The position numbers were made by a program, and so were the translations under genes. From contig JAMXBD010001107.1 of NCBI GenBank assembly GCA_024138025.1, positions 372,001 through 436,000 on the forward strand: a stretch of DNA of 64,000 nucleotides, written 5' to 3'. Origin of the DNA: Combretum micranthum (Eukaryota; Streptophyta; Magnoliopsida; Myrtales; Combretaceae). The stretch's first letter is position 1. Each line of letters begins with the position of its first letter. The notes beneath the pieces are model-generated. The model made no database searches. It saw only the letters and a program-made list of their open reading frames with translations, and was not told the origin of the DNA. This document shows, one piece after another, positions 12,271 to 24,068 of the stretch.

Positions 12271-15200
12271 GGGTACCCTATAGGGATGTGACATTTGCTA
12301 CTTATTACATGCACATCTGTTTGATCTCAAATTGACTTTTTGTATGTGATCTCCTTTTGACGATACATTATAGGATGCGGTACCTCAAATATACGTTCTT
12401 GATAGTCAAACAATGTTACCCGATGGGCACTTGATACATTGTTCCACCTCTAAACTTCTTTAGAGCATAAGTTTTTAGCTTACCCAAATTCATTGCTTCA
12501 CTCGCTCCTGCCTTTGCCTGTTGAATATTAAGCTACAATTGTAAAATGTTTTTTTTTTTTTTTTCACTAAGGCTGCCACAAGTAAGCACGCGCATCTTTT
12601 AGAATGAATTGTTACTTTCAGTCATGTTTGTTGTACCAATTCTAAACCTTATGCCTTCATCGTAAGATAAAGTTCACATACGTGGAGGACAACACGAAAA
12701 TATCGTGATGTCTAGGGACTACTTTGATTTGCTGCATTAAAGTAACCATGGAACTTTCTGTATGGGTTTGTATGTTGCTCTTTTAACTAATTCCTTACAT
12801 TTTTTCTTTTCACCTTCGAGTTGAATTTGTTGGCAACATGCATGCTATACACTAGCGCCTCTCTAGGCCACTCTGCATTTTCACCTTCAACTGCACTCTT
12901 AATACTGACATGTCGGTTGGTTATCAATCAAACGTGTTCCAAATTTTGCAAGGAACCAACTCTATGTCTCGTTCTCTTCTTATTCATAAGATATGCCAGT
13001 GGAATGATATGATTTGCCCTATCTACTGCCACTGTGACGAGCATTTTGTGCTTGTACTTGCCATACAAGAAGGCGTCATCAATTGTGATCATGAGTTTGC
13101 AAAGAATTAACAGATATAAGTTAGTTAACTGCTAACAAGATTGTATAACTAAATTCAATCATGTGTCAAGAACATACCTGCAGTGCTAGATCGCTTCAAT
13201 GCATGGAGCAAATGCCTAAAACAGCTTGTCAAGGAAGACATATCCTGTGGTATTTGATTAAACAATTCTCCATTCAAACTTTGTTCCTGGATTTGCCCTG
13301 CTATCGCATTAAGGAGATGTCGTAGCCTCACATATGAATCCTCCCAACTTCCGTAAACCTGCTCAATAGCTTTTTGCTTTGCCTCATGAATTCTCTTGAT
13401 ATGAACATTATACCAAAACTCTTTTAAGATAGTCAATCAGAGGTCTTTTTCCTTTATATATGAAGAATTACGAATCTCCATTATAATGCACTGGGCATGT
13501 TGGTGGAGTTTAACTAAGAATGATCCTATCAAGTGATTTCATCTAAACATGTGTGGGGTCCTTCATATTTGGTGATGTGAAATCACTTACCATGTTTCGT
13601 GTAATTACCTCTCAGTCACCACTTACAACCTCTATTGTGGGTATTAATGCACTTAACTACCCATGACCTTAGGTCCTAGTCCACTACCTTAAAATTGTAA
13701 TGGTTTGATATGTGTCATATTTTAATTGTCTATATAAGATGATTTTAGTCTCGATCACATCCCAACCTTGAATTCATCACTAAAACTCCAATTTCTAGCA
13801 CTTATTTCCTGCTCATCATCAAATGTAGCATATGCACTACCTACATTAGTAGTTAAAAAGAGTACTGGTACTGAACTCCCTATTGTATCAACATCTATAG
13901 GAGCCACAAAAGATGCCAGTCATGTCTCCTATGTTGTCTATCAATAGCAATAACCTACTGGGACAAAGACATAAAATCATTTCTATCATTATCATAGTCA
14001 TCATTAGATTCACTTACTAACAAGTCTTTCATCACATCAGTATCATGACTACAACTCCAATCAAGTGCACCCATTTCAAAGTTACTCATCTGAACCTGTG
14101 GACCTACTATTGTTTGATTTAGAGTGGAGTTAGAATCTCCCAACCCTTGGCTGCTAACATTTCCATCACTTCCCATGGCGCCCTCAGGCCCTTGTTGCAA
14201 TTCTTTTTCAAAAATCTAGACATATACAGTTATTGATCTTTCTATGTACACCAATATCTCTTGTGCAGCATCGTCATGATCACTAAAAAATTATCATAAT
14301 GTAGTATCCTATCTTCAATAGCTACCCTATGATAGAGCTTAAACCGATGTGTAGACCTATTCACCTTAAGTTTACTACAAATGGTGCATAGTATTTGCTC
14401 CTAAGTTAAGTTCCTACAAATACTGACCACGACAACTGGACGCCTATCATAACCAAAACCTTCGTTCACTCCCATAATGTTGCCATGAACATACAATATA
14501 AACTTGGCCTTATTCATTTTCCTCAACTATTGTGCCAGCTCATGAAATATAGGTTGAATGCATAGAATGTAATCATGACTTATGAATTGCACTCCCATAA
14601 TATCGACCATGTAAACCAATGCAAGTTTATCCTTATCATTTTTATCAAATATTTCATCGATGAGATGATCAGAATCTTCAGTACAAGAAGCAAGGCTCAG
14701 CTACATGCAACTTTCAATCGCTATAAGGACATCTACGGAATAGTGTGAATCAATACTAAATATAGTATTGGCATGCTAATTTGTTTTTTTAAACCATAAA
14801 AATTCCTTCTATAGATTGTGGCTACCATTTAATTGGATTCTTTATAATTAGTTGCTTTAGATTGCATTGCTTTAATTTTTATAATTAGTTGCTTTAATCT
14901 TTATCATGCCTAGGTATAATAAATTACTTATCATGCATACTTATGAAATTATTCAAGTCCTACATTTCTGTTCATTTAATGTATCTCTTTGATTTAGACA
15001 TCTACTATGACAAGTATACCTAGTCACTTATAGTATTCAGATGAGTACAAATAATATCCTTAAAGAGAAAATAACATGATTGCCAATACTATGTCCTTTC
15101 TTCATTATCAACCATATAATCAATTTAGAGTGAGAAATAGGTCATACCTAGAGATCATACCCATCTTTAGGGTTGAAATTTTCGCTCCAATCTGTTGATT

Positions 15201-15454
15201 TTTGCTCCAGATGACTCTATGATGCTTGTTGATCACGAGCCAATTCATAGCTTCAAATATGCTACAATGGAGGAATTAGGGTTAGGGTTTGATAGAGATA
15301 TGAGTTTTTTTTTTTTTTTTTTTTTGTGCTTCAATGGTGGAAGGGTTGTTAGGGTTTTATAGAGGTTTTAGATTTTTTTTTTTTTGTGTTTCAATGGTGG
15401 AATAGTAAGAGAAAGAAGATGACAGGAATTTGTATTCCCATCAATGATGAGGTA

Positions 15455-15657
15455 CTTGCAGAGTGAGACCTCGTCTCTTCAAGAGACGAGCACCTTCGCA
15501 TATGAGAACCTCGTCTCTTGAAGAGAACGAGGTTCGATACTTATGATTTCGTATCTTCAAAAGACGAGGTCAATTGTCTAAAAATGAGATTATTTTTATT
15601 CCAGTAGTAATTTTGTAATTTAAAAAAAAACTAAAATATTATTTTCTTTTTCCATTT
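15455..15657 (-). repeat. MULE-2 right terminal inverted repeat with three palindromes
   Basis: This is the inverted partner of 6393-6548. It carries a perfect 21-bp palindrome at 15470-15490 (arms CTCGTCTCTT and AAGAGACGAG around one base), a second at 15510-15531 with one inserted base, and a degraded third at 15548-15568. Their spacing is about 40 bp. This end therefore has one palindrome more than the left end. Confidence 0.85.
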
Positions 15658-16757
15658 TTAAAGCTCATTGTGAGGCTTGTTGGAAAATCCATTGGAATAA
15701 ACGAAAAAGATAGATAACATGGATTTTTTACCCCATTTATCAAACTTGGTTCTATCATTCAAATGTCAAAACTACCATCTTCCGCTCTCAACTGGCCCAT
15801 GCATATTTTAGTTACCATTAGTTCTTTCTTTGAATTGAATTGATCTAATCTCGTGCTATATTCCCATCTATATATGCTTTGTGATACATGGGCAAATATA
15901 ATAAATTGAAGGGTTAATTACAAAAATTTTATCTGTGTTTTTATCCATTTGTAAACACATGATCTATGTTAAAATTTTTTTACAAATAAGTGATTCAAAT
16001 TTCATATATAAAATGTCAGTATTATTAAATAATATTTGACAAATACATGCTAGTATCTTATTGGTCTAAAAAAATTAATGAAATAAAAAAATTAATAAAT
16101 AAAATCAAGTAACTAAAATATTAAAAATTTTAAAAAATATATAATTGATTTTTTAAGATCAGTAATATATTGACGTATATTTTTCAAAATTATTAAATAA
16201 TATTGACACTTTTGAATTAAACTCAGTTCACTTATTTGTAAAAATAAATAAATAAATAAATAAACACATGTCATGTACTTGCAAATGAACTAAAACACAA
16301 GTAGGGTTTTTATAATTAATCATATATGAAAATTCATAAAAACTTGATTGTGAATCATATACATGTGTAATTACATGTAGCTGCAATAGGTAAATATGTA
16401 ATTACATGTAACTACAAAAAATAGAATAGCATTTATGATAAAGTTAACGATTTGTTTACTTGGAAATTAGGAATAGACCAGGTAAAGATAGGTCATGTCT
16501 TGGGAATAGTTTTACTAGTAACACATAAGGAATAATGAATTTTAGCATTTACTTTGTTTAAAATTTTATTACCAACGATATATATATTCCATACTTGATA
16601 TTGTAAACAAATAATAAATGCTTATGATGAATTTCAATATTTGATAATGCAAAGAAGGAGAAATACAAAAAATAGCATATTAAAGCATAATAGTTTTCAT
16701 TTGGAAATCATGATGTGCTTGTAACAAATTCCTATTCATTGTTTAAAAGATAACAAA
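15658..16757. other. AT-rich spacer between MULE-2 and the large LTR retrotransposon
   Basis: No open frame or RNA gene is supported. Only low-complexity AT sequence and short TAAA runs (near 16245) are visible. The last five bases, ACAAA at 16753-16757, are the left target duplication of the next element. Confidence 0.6.
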
Positions 16758-18529
16758 TGTCACGACCCCCAAATAGGGCCTTGTAGGATTTACTAGAAGC
16801 TATTATATCACGTGTGCACTCGTTATTGATAGCCATCTTGTATGTCAGAGTTCACAAGGCTCTGTTAAACATTTAATTACTAAAGCTGTTTATGATATAC
16901 GACTATATTTGATACACAAAAATAAGTATAAAATTTCAGTATTCTACTGATTGATAGGATCGCAGAGAATCGGTATCCCTTACCAAACAGTCATAGATAG
17001 CTTACATTTACATCAACCTGAATGGAAAAGGAAATTTTATTCATGATTTAAAATTGGGATCCACATTTTGGCTTAACTCTTCAAGTGCTTATGATAACTA
17101 TCTTGGGGTAAGATGACTCTCATTCATTCCAATCTTGTCCCATCCTACTCTTATGGAGTTACATGCCAAAAAAAAAAAAAAAATTCTATTTGGGGGTTGG
17201 GACGAAGGGGTGAGCAAAACCACGGCTCGGTGAGATGGGAATGCAATCTCCTTAATACTGCCTCAAGCATAAGCAAGCTATCAACCATATGCAATGCAAA
17301 CATCATACGCAGTCTTAGTAACCAACATGAAGTCTAGGATTTAACCACTCCTTGACCTGGGGTTTGGGAAATGCTTAGTTCCATCAGTATCTAGGTCATC
17401 CAAATTTAAATTCACTTATCATAAGTCCCATGATGGCCTTAAGGTACTCAATCTGAGGGTGGCTTATGATTAGACCTAAGATGATTGTTCGATATGGCTT
17501 CGCAATCCGTAACATCTCCAAATCATTTAGTTCGTCTTTCGAAGCCAGAACTTAAACTTAACTTAATTGTTCCTCACATAGGCCTTATGGTGCTTAATCC
17601 GGAGGTAGCTTAACTTAAATAGAGTAAATATATCCATAACTTAAATTTTCCTGTCATTCCATTATTGGACAGTGACAACAAATAAGAATGCAATGTCATA
17701 CAATGCATGTCTTATTTTAGTTATAGTATAATAGTCATTAATAGTTTCAGGATGACCATTCAATATGCATTTCACTCCAAACAGACAAGATGATTGGGCA
17801 AACAATAATCTCACACAAGAACATATACAAACAATTCATTCTCGATTATTGGTGTAATCTTAATCATTAGGCCTTTCACTTATGCTTCATAAGCTGAAAC
17901 GAATACACTTATTATCAACGATCAATCGATTCATCTCTTATTTAGTACTTTTCATTTCTTACTCATGTTGTCACAATGAATCATATGCATTCAAATGTCT
18001 CGTATAACTTATTTGAACATGTCATTGAATCCTTAATGGTAAAAGCAACAATCTCACACAAGAGCTAATTCTAATAGTTCATTCATCAACATTAGTGCAG
18101 TACTACTCGTTAGGTCTTTCACATATATTCTGTGAACTTAAATTCATATTTTTAGTATTAAAGCTTAGTTTCATTTCTTAAAGCATTTAGTTTGGTTAAA
18201 TGTATGAGTTAAGCGAGTTACAAAAGTTGTGGTAAGAATTTTTCAAAAGTGGATAATTATTAACATACACAAGCAAACTACATAACTTGTGTAGAAGGCT
18301 TCTTGATAGTAGAAGTGGCTTACATGGCTTGGAAATGCTAGCAATATATTCCAAAGGCTCTACATGGTCATTTATACACGAATCATGCTCGAGGTGGTGC
18401 AGGCTAAGTCTAGCATCCATTTTTTCCTTTATTTCATCCATTATTACACATACACAATCAATGTAAATGGGCTATATGAAGGGGTCGAGTAAAACCTCCT
18501 TTATGTCAAAAAATACACGTTGATAAAAT

Positions 18530-19114
18530 TGATGGGATTTAATCAAATCTAAATCCTCAATATTAAATTTAGCAATATTAACATATGTGAAAATTAGGGT
18601 ACAGAATAAAAATGAAAGTGTACCTTGTTCCATTAGATCATAACAATTCTAAAAGTGGGTAGATGATCTTTTAGCTGCTGTGTACATAGACTCATTTCTG
18701 CGAGTGATGGGAAAACTCTATAGAATGAGTGAGTGAAAGAGAATGAGAAAGTTTTTTTTTTTAAAATGTTCTCACAATATCTCTATATAGTGCACATGTA
18801 GCCAGGGACCGTAACCTTAGCATGAAACTTATGAGCTAAGATACTGAAAGGGTTCATATATTTCAGTAGTAGCCATAAGGTATCTACTCATATATAACAT
18901 ATATATATATAATATATATATATATTATAACCCTACACAACTAAAGATGATAATACTCATTACAATATTATTAATTGATCACCAATATAAGTGCCAAACA
19001 ATTTAATTTATTTCTAATAAGCATACAACAACTTTTTACGTAATTACATGTGCGTCTACATGCCCATATGCATTAAACCCATAAGTGCACCTAAATTAAG
19101 TCCAAATTCTAACA
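18530..19114 (-). mobile_element. 585-bp solo LTR (copia-like) with AAAAT target duplication
   Basis: This block is absent from the partner LTR at the matching position (near 30195). It begins TGATGGG and ends CTAACA on the + strand. It is flanked on both sides by AAAAT (18525-18529 and 19115-19119). Read on the - strand it starts TGTTAGAATTTGGACTTAA, a form common in plant copia LTRs, and contains a TATA-like CTATATAGAG near 18785. No internal region or second LTR is present, so it arose by LTR-LTR recombination. Confidence 0.9.
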
Positions 19115-20010
19115 AAAATTACACGTGTAGGACCTATACATGAGCCGTGTGCGAGGGTCGTGTAAGACATATTTTATGTCAAGAATGCCTCGATTAACCA
19201 AATAATAGTATACGACCATTGTACATAGCCGTGTAAGATGGTCGTGTACGATGACTTTCACTTCGAACTTTCTATTGACATTCCAATTTGTATTTCCAAG
19301 TCTTGTAACATCTTTTATAAGTCTTTTTAACTTAAAAATTAACAACTATACAACATAAAGTAGTAATATAACTGTAGTACAACACACAACCAAGCAGTAA
19401 ATCATTAGAAATCCCACTTACCTTAGTTGTATTATGAATTTAGTTGATATAATCCTAGAATGGATTTGTTCATTCATTGTTCTTGCCTAGAACATATTCA
19501 TAGAGGTTCCTTTAGGCTCGATAAACTCAAATATATAAGCTAGGACCAATGATGAATATTAAAATTGGAGAATCTTACAACATTGTTATAGTTTACAGTT
19601 TTGTTTAACTCTCCATCACGTTGCCATGAGGTTAGACAAAACCTTTATAGAGTCTAGTCTTGAATTGGAGAGTGCATTGTTATGATCACAGTGCGATTTT
19701 CGGATTTAGAAATTAAGGTGTATTTTGTGAGTTATGGATTTTTGAAGTTTTGGAAATTCATCGGTTTTGTCGATCATAATTTGTAAGCTTTTTGAGGAAG
19801 GAGAAGAAAGAAGTGAGAAAGGAAAAGAAGATGAAAAGGAAAGGAAAAGGGGACGAAAATGACAGAGGTATTTATATATGTGTGTGTAAATGATGCGGTG
19901 ATAAAATCGTATCAAATCGTTTTTATGGTAGGGGTCTGATTTATACATGGTACGGTATCCTACTGTAACATCAATTCTATAGTATTTTAATGTGAAATCT
20001 ATGTGCCTAC

Positions 20011-23000
20011 TGTCACGCCCCAAATGATACCCTAAACGCGACAGTCCGCCACACTCAATATTAAAAACTCGAGTATGACAACCTTAGTCACTACATAAGT
20101 TTAGACACTGGATATAAAGCTCACGTTCAACGTATAGGGAACCATACTTTGAATCGAAATAGCTTAAAAAGACATACATAGCAATAAGAATATAAATCAT
20201 AACAATTATAACCAGCTTAATCTATTACAAGATCTGTGAGGCATACCCTCATCAAAAAATCACGAGTCCTTAGGTCCTCAAAAGTTTCTTACATCAACAC
20301 ACACACACACACACACACACAAAAGATTAAGGAGATTTAACTAGAAGTCTATGCCTAACATCTAGGTCTTGACTTCTTCAAAAATCTCCTTAAATTCCAA
20401 AAGCTGTACCTGAGGAACGTGGTCTCTCAAGGATTGTCATAAATAATCATACTGCAATAGGAAACTATAAGGCTATAAGCTTATGAGCTTAATGAGTGTC
20501 ACTTCCAAATTAAATACTTCATCATACAATAGGGCAATTAAGTTATATTATCAATCATATGAAATGCACAAGCACGTGAGCATACAATACATAAAATTTT
20601 CTGGGAGTCCTATGTTGAATGGATTTACGCTCTCCATTCGGGGTAAGATGTTTCAGGCTCATACGACCATAGATTTCAATTTTTCTCATTTATATAGTGG
20701 TTGATTCAGGTGCCCACCCACTTACTAATTTTGTAGTTGATACAAGTGCCTACACCACTTTCATTTTAATTTAGACCATTCATGCCAACATTTGAGTTTA
20801 CAGGCCCACTCGTTGCCCAGCTATTATGCCTTCTTCCCACAAAGGTATAATAACAAATGCAATGTGACGTAACATATGTTATGCATGGTTAATTTAATTG
20901 TAAGATCATGGCATATTATTTAAGAGGATTATAGGCGATCATAGATATGGCAGACGCTTGAATTCTATACTACATCATACAAGTATTCATAGCACTTCCA
21001 TTTCGATATTCTTATCATCAATTCAACCAAATAGAATTCACATGTACATCCCAATTTTATCTTGTCCTAATTCTAATGCCACTATCATTACAAGCACAAT
21101 CATAAGCATATAATTTAAAGATAGTGAACTCACTTTGCCATGGCACAAAAATCCACTTAATCATAATAGTTCTCGGGAAGGTCTAGTCCATCTCCCAAGT
21201 CTCCTAACCAAAAGAAATAACTCCAATGAGTATTTCTATGAAGTGTGAATGAACTTATAAATTCTATTCTAACAAGTTCGTCAAAGTCCGTCTAAGAGGA
21301 AATTCCAACTTAAAACGGCCATAACTAATCATTTTAACTCAGAATTTCGCCTATTATATACCGATTTCTACCTATTCGATGAGAGATATCTATTTCTAAA
21401 GATATTTCCATCAAACAAGGTCGTTTGGTTCATGAATAGTAGGGTATAGAATGCTATACAAAATTCCCATCCCACAAATCAATTCCTAATTTCAATCCAA
21501 GCATCATTCCAAAGCTTTGATAGATACCTAACTATCATTATATCTTGAAAGACTCTTTTATATACATAATTAACTCAATATCATGCATGATTCATGGGTG
21601 TTGGTCAATCTATTTCCTTACATACTTATGCAATGCTTTATAGGATGTGTAAGACACTATTTTCCTAACTTTGTTTCTACCAAGTGCATTATGTGTACAT
21701 GTTATACCTACAAGTTATTATCATGAATGTCATGAGATGAGTTATCTATATGTATATCCTTAATGATATGATATCAAGAATTCTTTTAGAAAGTTTTTGC
21801 TCTGCAAAACTTTTGAAATTTCTAGACTTAAGAAAACTAATTTTATTCCTTGCAAAATCACATTTGTTTTTACCAAAAATCAACCTTAATGACCTATATG
21901 CCTATCACCTTTATTATTTTAATAAAATTCTTCATTTTGGAGTTGAAAATTAGGTGTTTAAATAAGGGGTTTACCTAGTTACGAATTTTATAAGATTTTA
22001 TGGAATGAAAACATTGTTTAATCTATATGTTGAAACCTTTCCTTGTTTTAGGATTATACTTTGATAAATTTCATTTATCCTTGTCAAAATTGAGTCTTTA
22101 TTACATGTATTCCCTAAGACTCTTATTTTTCCATTAAAATCCTCATTTTGGCATTTAGAATTAGGTGTTCAAATAGAGGTCATTTCTAATTCCTAATTTT
22201 GAAATTTATATTTGAGATTTTTTCTTTTGTAAAACTCATTTAATATTTCTAAAACTAATTTCTAATCAAACCTATTCCTTAAGGCTTCCATTTCTTTAAT
22301 AAAAATCTTGTTTTGGAGTTGAAAAATAGGTGTTCACATATCAAGCTTTCCTTATTATAAAATTTAAGTTGGTTGCTAGGATTGAAACATAATGCTAACA
22401 TAACTTTTGTAAACTTTTCTTGTTTTGAAAATGTCTTTTAGCAGATCTAAGCTTTACTCATCAAAACCATTACTTTATGTTACCTATTCCCTAAGCCTTT
22501 CATTTTTAATGTAAAATACTCATTTTGAAGTTGGAAAATAGCTTTTTCTAAAAAGGGTTCTTTTTGGATCCGAATTTGAAAAATCCATTTTTGTTGAAAC
22601 TAAAAAATATCTTAAGCTTTTTAACATTTCTCCACTATTATCATGCTACTACAAATCCTTTATGTACATAAAACAAAAACCTAAGGCATTTATGAACTCA
22701 AAACACTAGATCTAGTTTATTATACTAGTCATAAATGCAAATGCACTATGATCATTATGTAGATATGGTTAAATGATGGATACATGCACAAAAAGTTAAT
22801 AATTAAAACATAACTCAAAAACAAAGCATAATAATAGCAAAATACCATAAATAGCAAGATTTACAGCATTGTGATGACAAGGATCTCATATTCAAGTGTT
22901 TCTACATCTCTAGCTTAAAGATCATGGGGGTTTTGAGTGGAATCACACGTGTATGATCTTACCATTACATGTTTTTAAAGTGGTAGGGTGTAGATCTGTT

Positions 23001-23871
23001 ACCTATTTAGTGTTTGAAACAAGAAACTTAAAGAAAAATATAATGTGTGTATGTATGGGAGGGTCATGACAATGAGGGGAGAGAAGGGAGAGTTTAGTAA
23101 AATTTTTCTAAAAGTGAAAATGAAGAAAGAAATAAAATGAAATGGTAAAGGCATAAAGGGGTTTATATCGGGAATGGGATTAGGGTTTATGTAATAAAAG
23201 AAAGAATAAATTAAACAATTTGAGAGAGAAAAAGAGGGAGGGGGCACCGATTTTAATCGGAAGAGAGAGGGAGAGATGTGTGATGATTTTGTGTAATAAA
23301 ATTCAAACTTTAAAAGTAATTTATGTAATAAAATGTATTGAAAAAGTAAATATAAGGAAAATGACGTAATTTTGTAAGAATAGGTTGTAAGAATGTAAGA
23401 ATAGGGTATGGATGGTTGTACTTATGAATAGTATGATTAGAAATCAAAAAGTAGATTAGACAATTAAAGTACCGATAGTAATGAAAATACGATAAAAGGT
23501 TATAATTGTAACTTTTATAATTCGAAAAATTATATAATTGGTACATTTGGAAATCTTATGAAATTACAAATCTAACGGTACTAATAACATATTTTTAGTA
23601 TCTTGGGCCTTAGGACATGCTTTTCAAAGTTTGTATCCTATCGGGTTCGAAATATGTCAAAAATTTACTAATATGATATTTTTAAGCATCCTAATATTAT
23701 TACGAACCAATCTACACTCCTCACTCACATTTCGACTTCTTGGTTTAAGAACATGGGGTTGTCGGATTTAAACTGCTAGGGTTTTCTGGGAATTTGTTGA
23801 CTTAGAGTTTCCTGTTGACTTTCTAGTTTAGGGTTCAAACTCGATATTACCCTAAAAATTAGGTGTTTACA
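20011..23871 (-). mobile_element. 3,861-bp solo LTR nested in the 3' LTR
   Basis: The partner LTR runs straight from GTGCCTGC to AATTCAAATGCCATG near 31070, but here the sequence is split by a block starting TGTCACGCCCC and ending GGTGTTTACA. The flanks are CCTAC (20006-20010) and CCTAT (23872-23876), a 5-bp target duplication with one difference. The TG...CA termini and the lack of any duplicated sub-region or coding frame indicate a single very long LTR. Its CGTGACA-type end resembles that of the host element, so the two may be related families. A (CA)n run lies at 20299-20321. Confidence 0.85.
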
Positions 23872-24068
23872 CCTATTATTCAGATGCCATGATCACAACC
23901 ATATACATAGAATTCTTAATTAAATCCCTTGAAATTTTATCTTTATTATATGTTAGGGTATAATATAAATTTAGGGTTTTGGGCATTTTGAGGTTTGATA
24001 ACCATTCAAGTTGTAGATCAACTATTAAATCTTAGATTCCAAATAGGGTAAAATTACCGGGCATCACA

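Larger units (their letters stand above)
6913..14517 (-). pseudogene. MULE transposase fused to plant mobile domain, decayed, - strand
   Basis: From ATG at 14517 the - strand reads an N-terminal MULE region (MNKAKFILYVHGNIM, then YDRRPVVVV). It continues through an acidic linker (14200-13955), the end of the DNA-binding domain (GPHTCL near 13550) and the pre-catalytic segment KQKAIEQVYGSWEDSYVRL (13390-13310). The catalytic core near 13100-12600 gives IDDAFLYGKYKHKMLV and later HVANKFN. The SWIM zinc finger begins at about 12320 (CACNK, stop, QMSH) and resumes at 9660 (PCSHVMA) beyond an insertion. A plant mobile domain follows at 9054-7800 in several frames: RWHPETHTFYMP, HARAYILLLLRGG, VLRQFGGFQEIPD. 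The tail holds a proline run and ends in a basic stretch at stop 6913-6915. Many frameshifts and stops are present. Unlike MULE-1, all domain blocks survive. Confidence 0.88.
6393..15657 (-). mobile_element. Mutator-like element MULE-2 with terminal inverted repeats
   Basis: A MULE transposase/PMD pseudogene on the - strand (14517 to 6913) lies between two long inverted repeats, at 6393-6548 and about 15455-15657. The total span is about 9.3 kb, including a 2.6-kb later insertion (about 9677-12270). The termini are approximate because the outermost alignment is degraded. A 16-bp sequence, AGGCTTGTTGGAAAAT, occurs in the same orientation just outside or at both ends (6331-6346 and 15673-15688). 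It is longer than a normal MULE target duplication (about 9-11 bp) and is treated as an open question. Confidence 0.85.
16758..24068 (-). repeat. 3' LTR of the large retrotransposon, interrupted twice
   Basis: The LTR is about 2.85 kb once a 585-bp solo LTR (18530-19114) and a 3,861-bp solo LTR (20011-23871) with their target duplications are removed. It aligns with 27957-31236 throughout. A sampled stretch (17810-18130 against 29460-29790) looks roughly 85-90 percent identical by eye, so the insertion is old. Small open frames inside are shadows. Confidence 0.9.
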
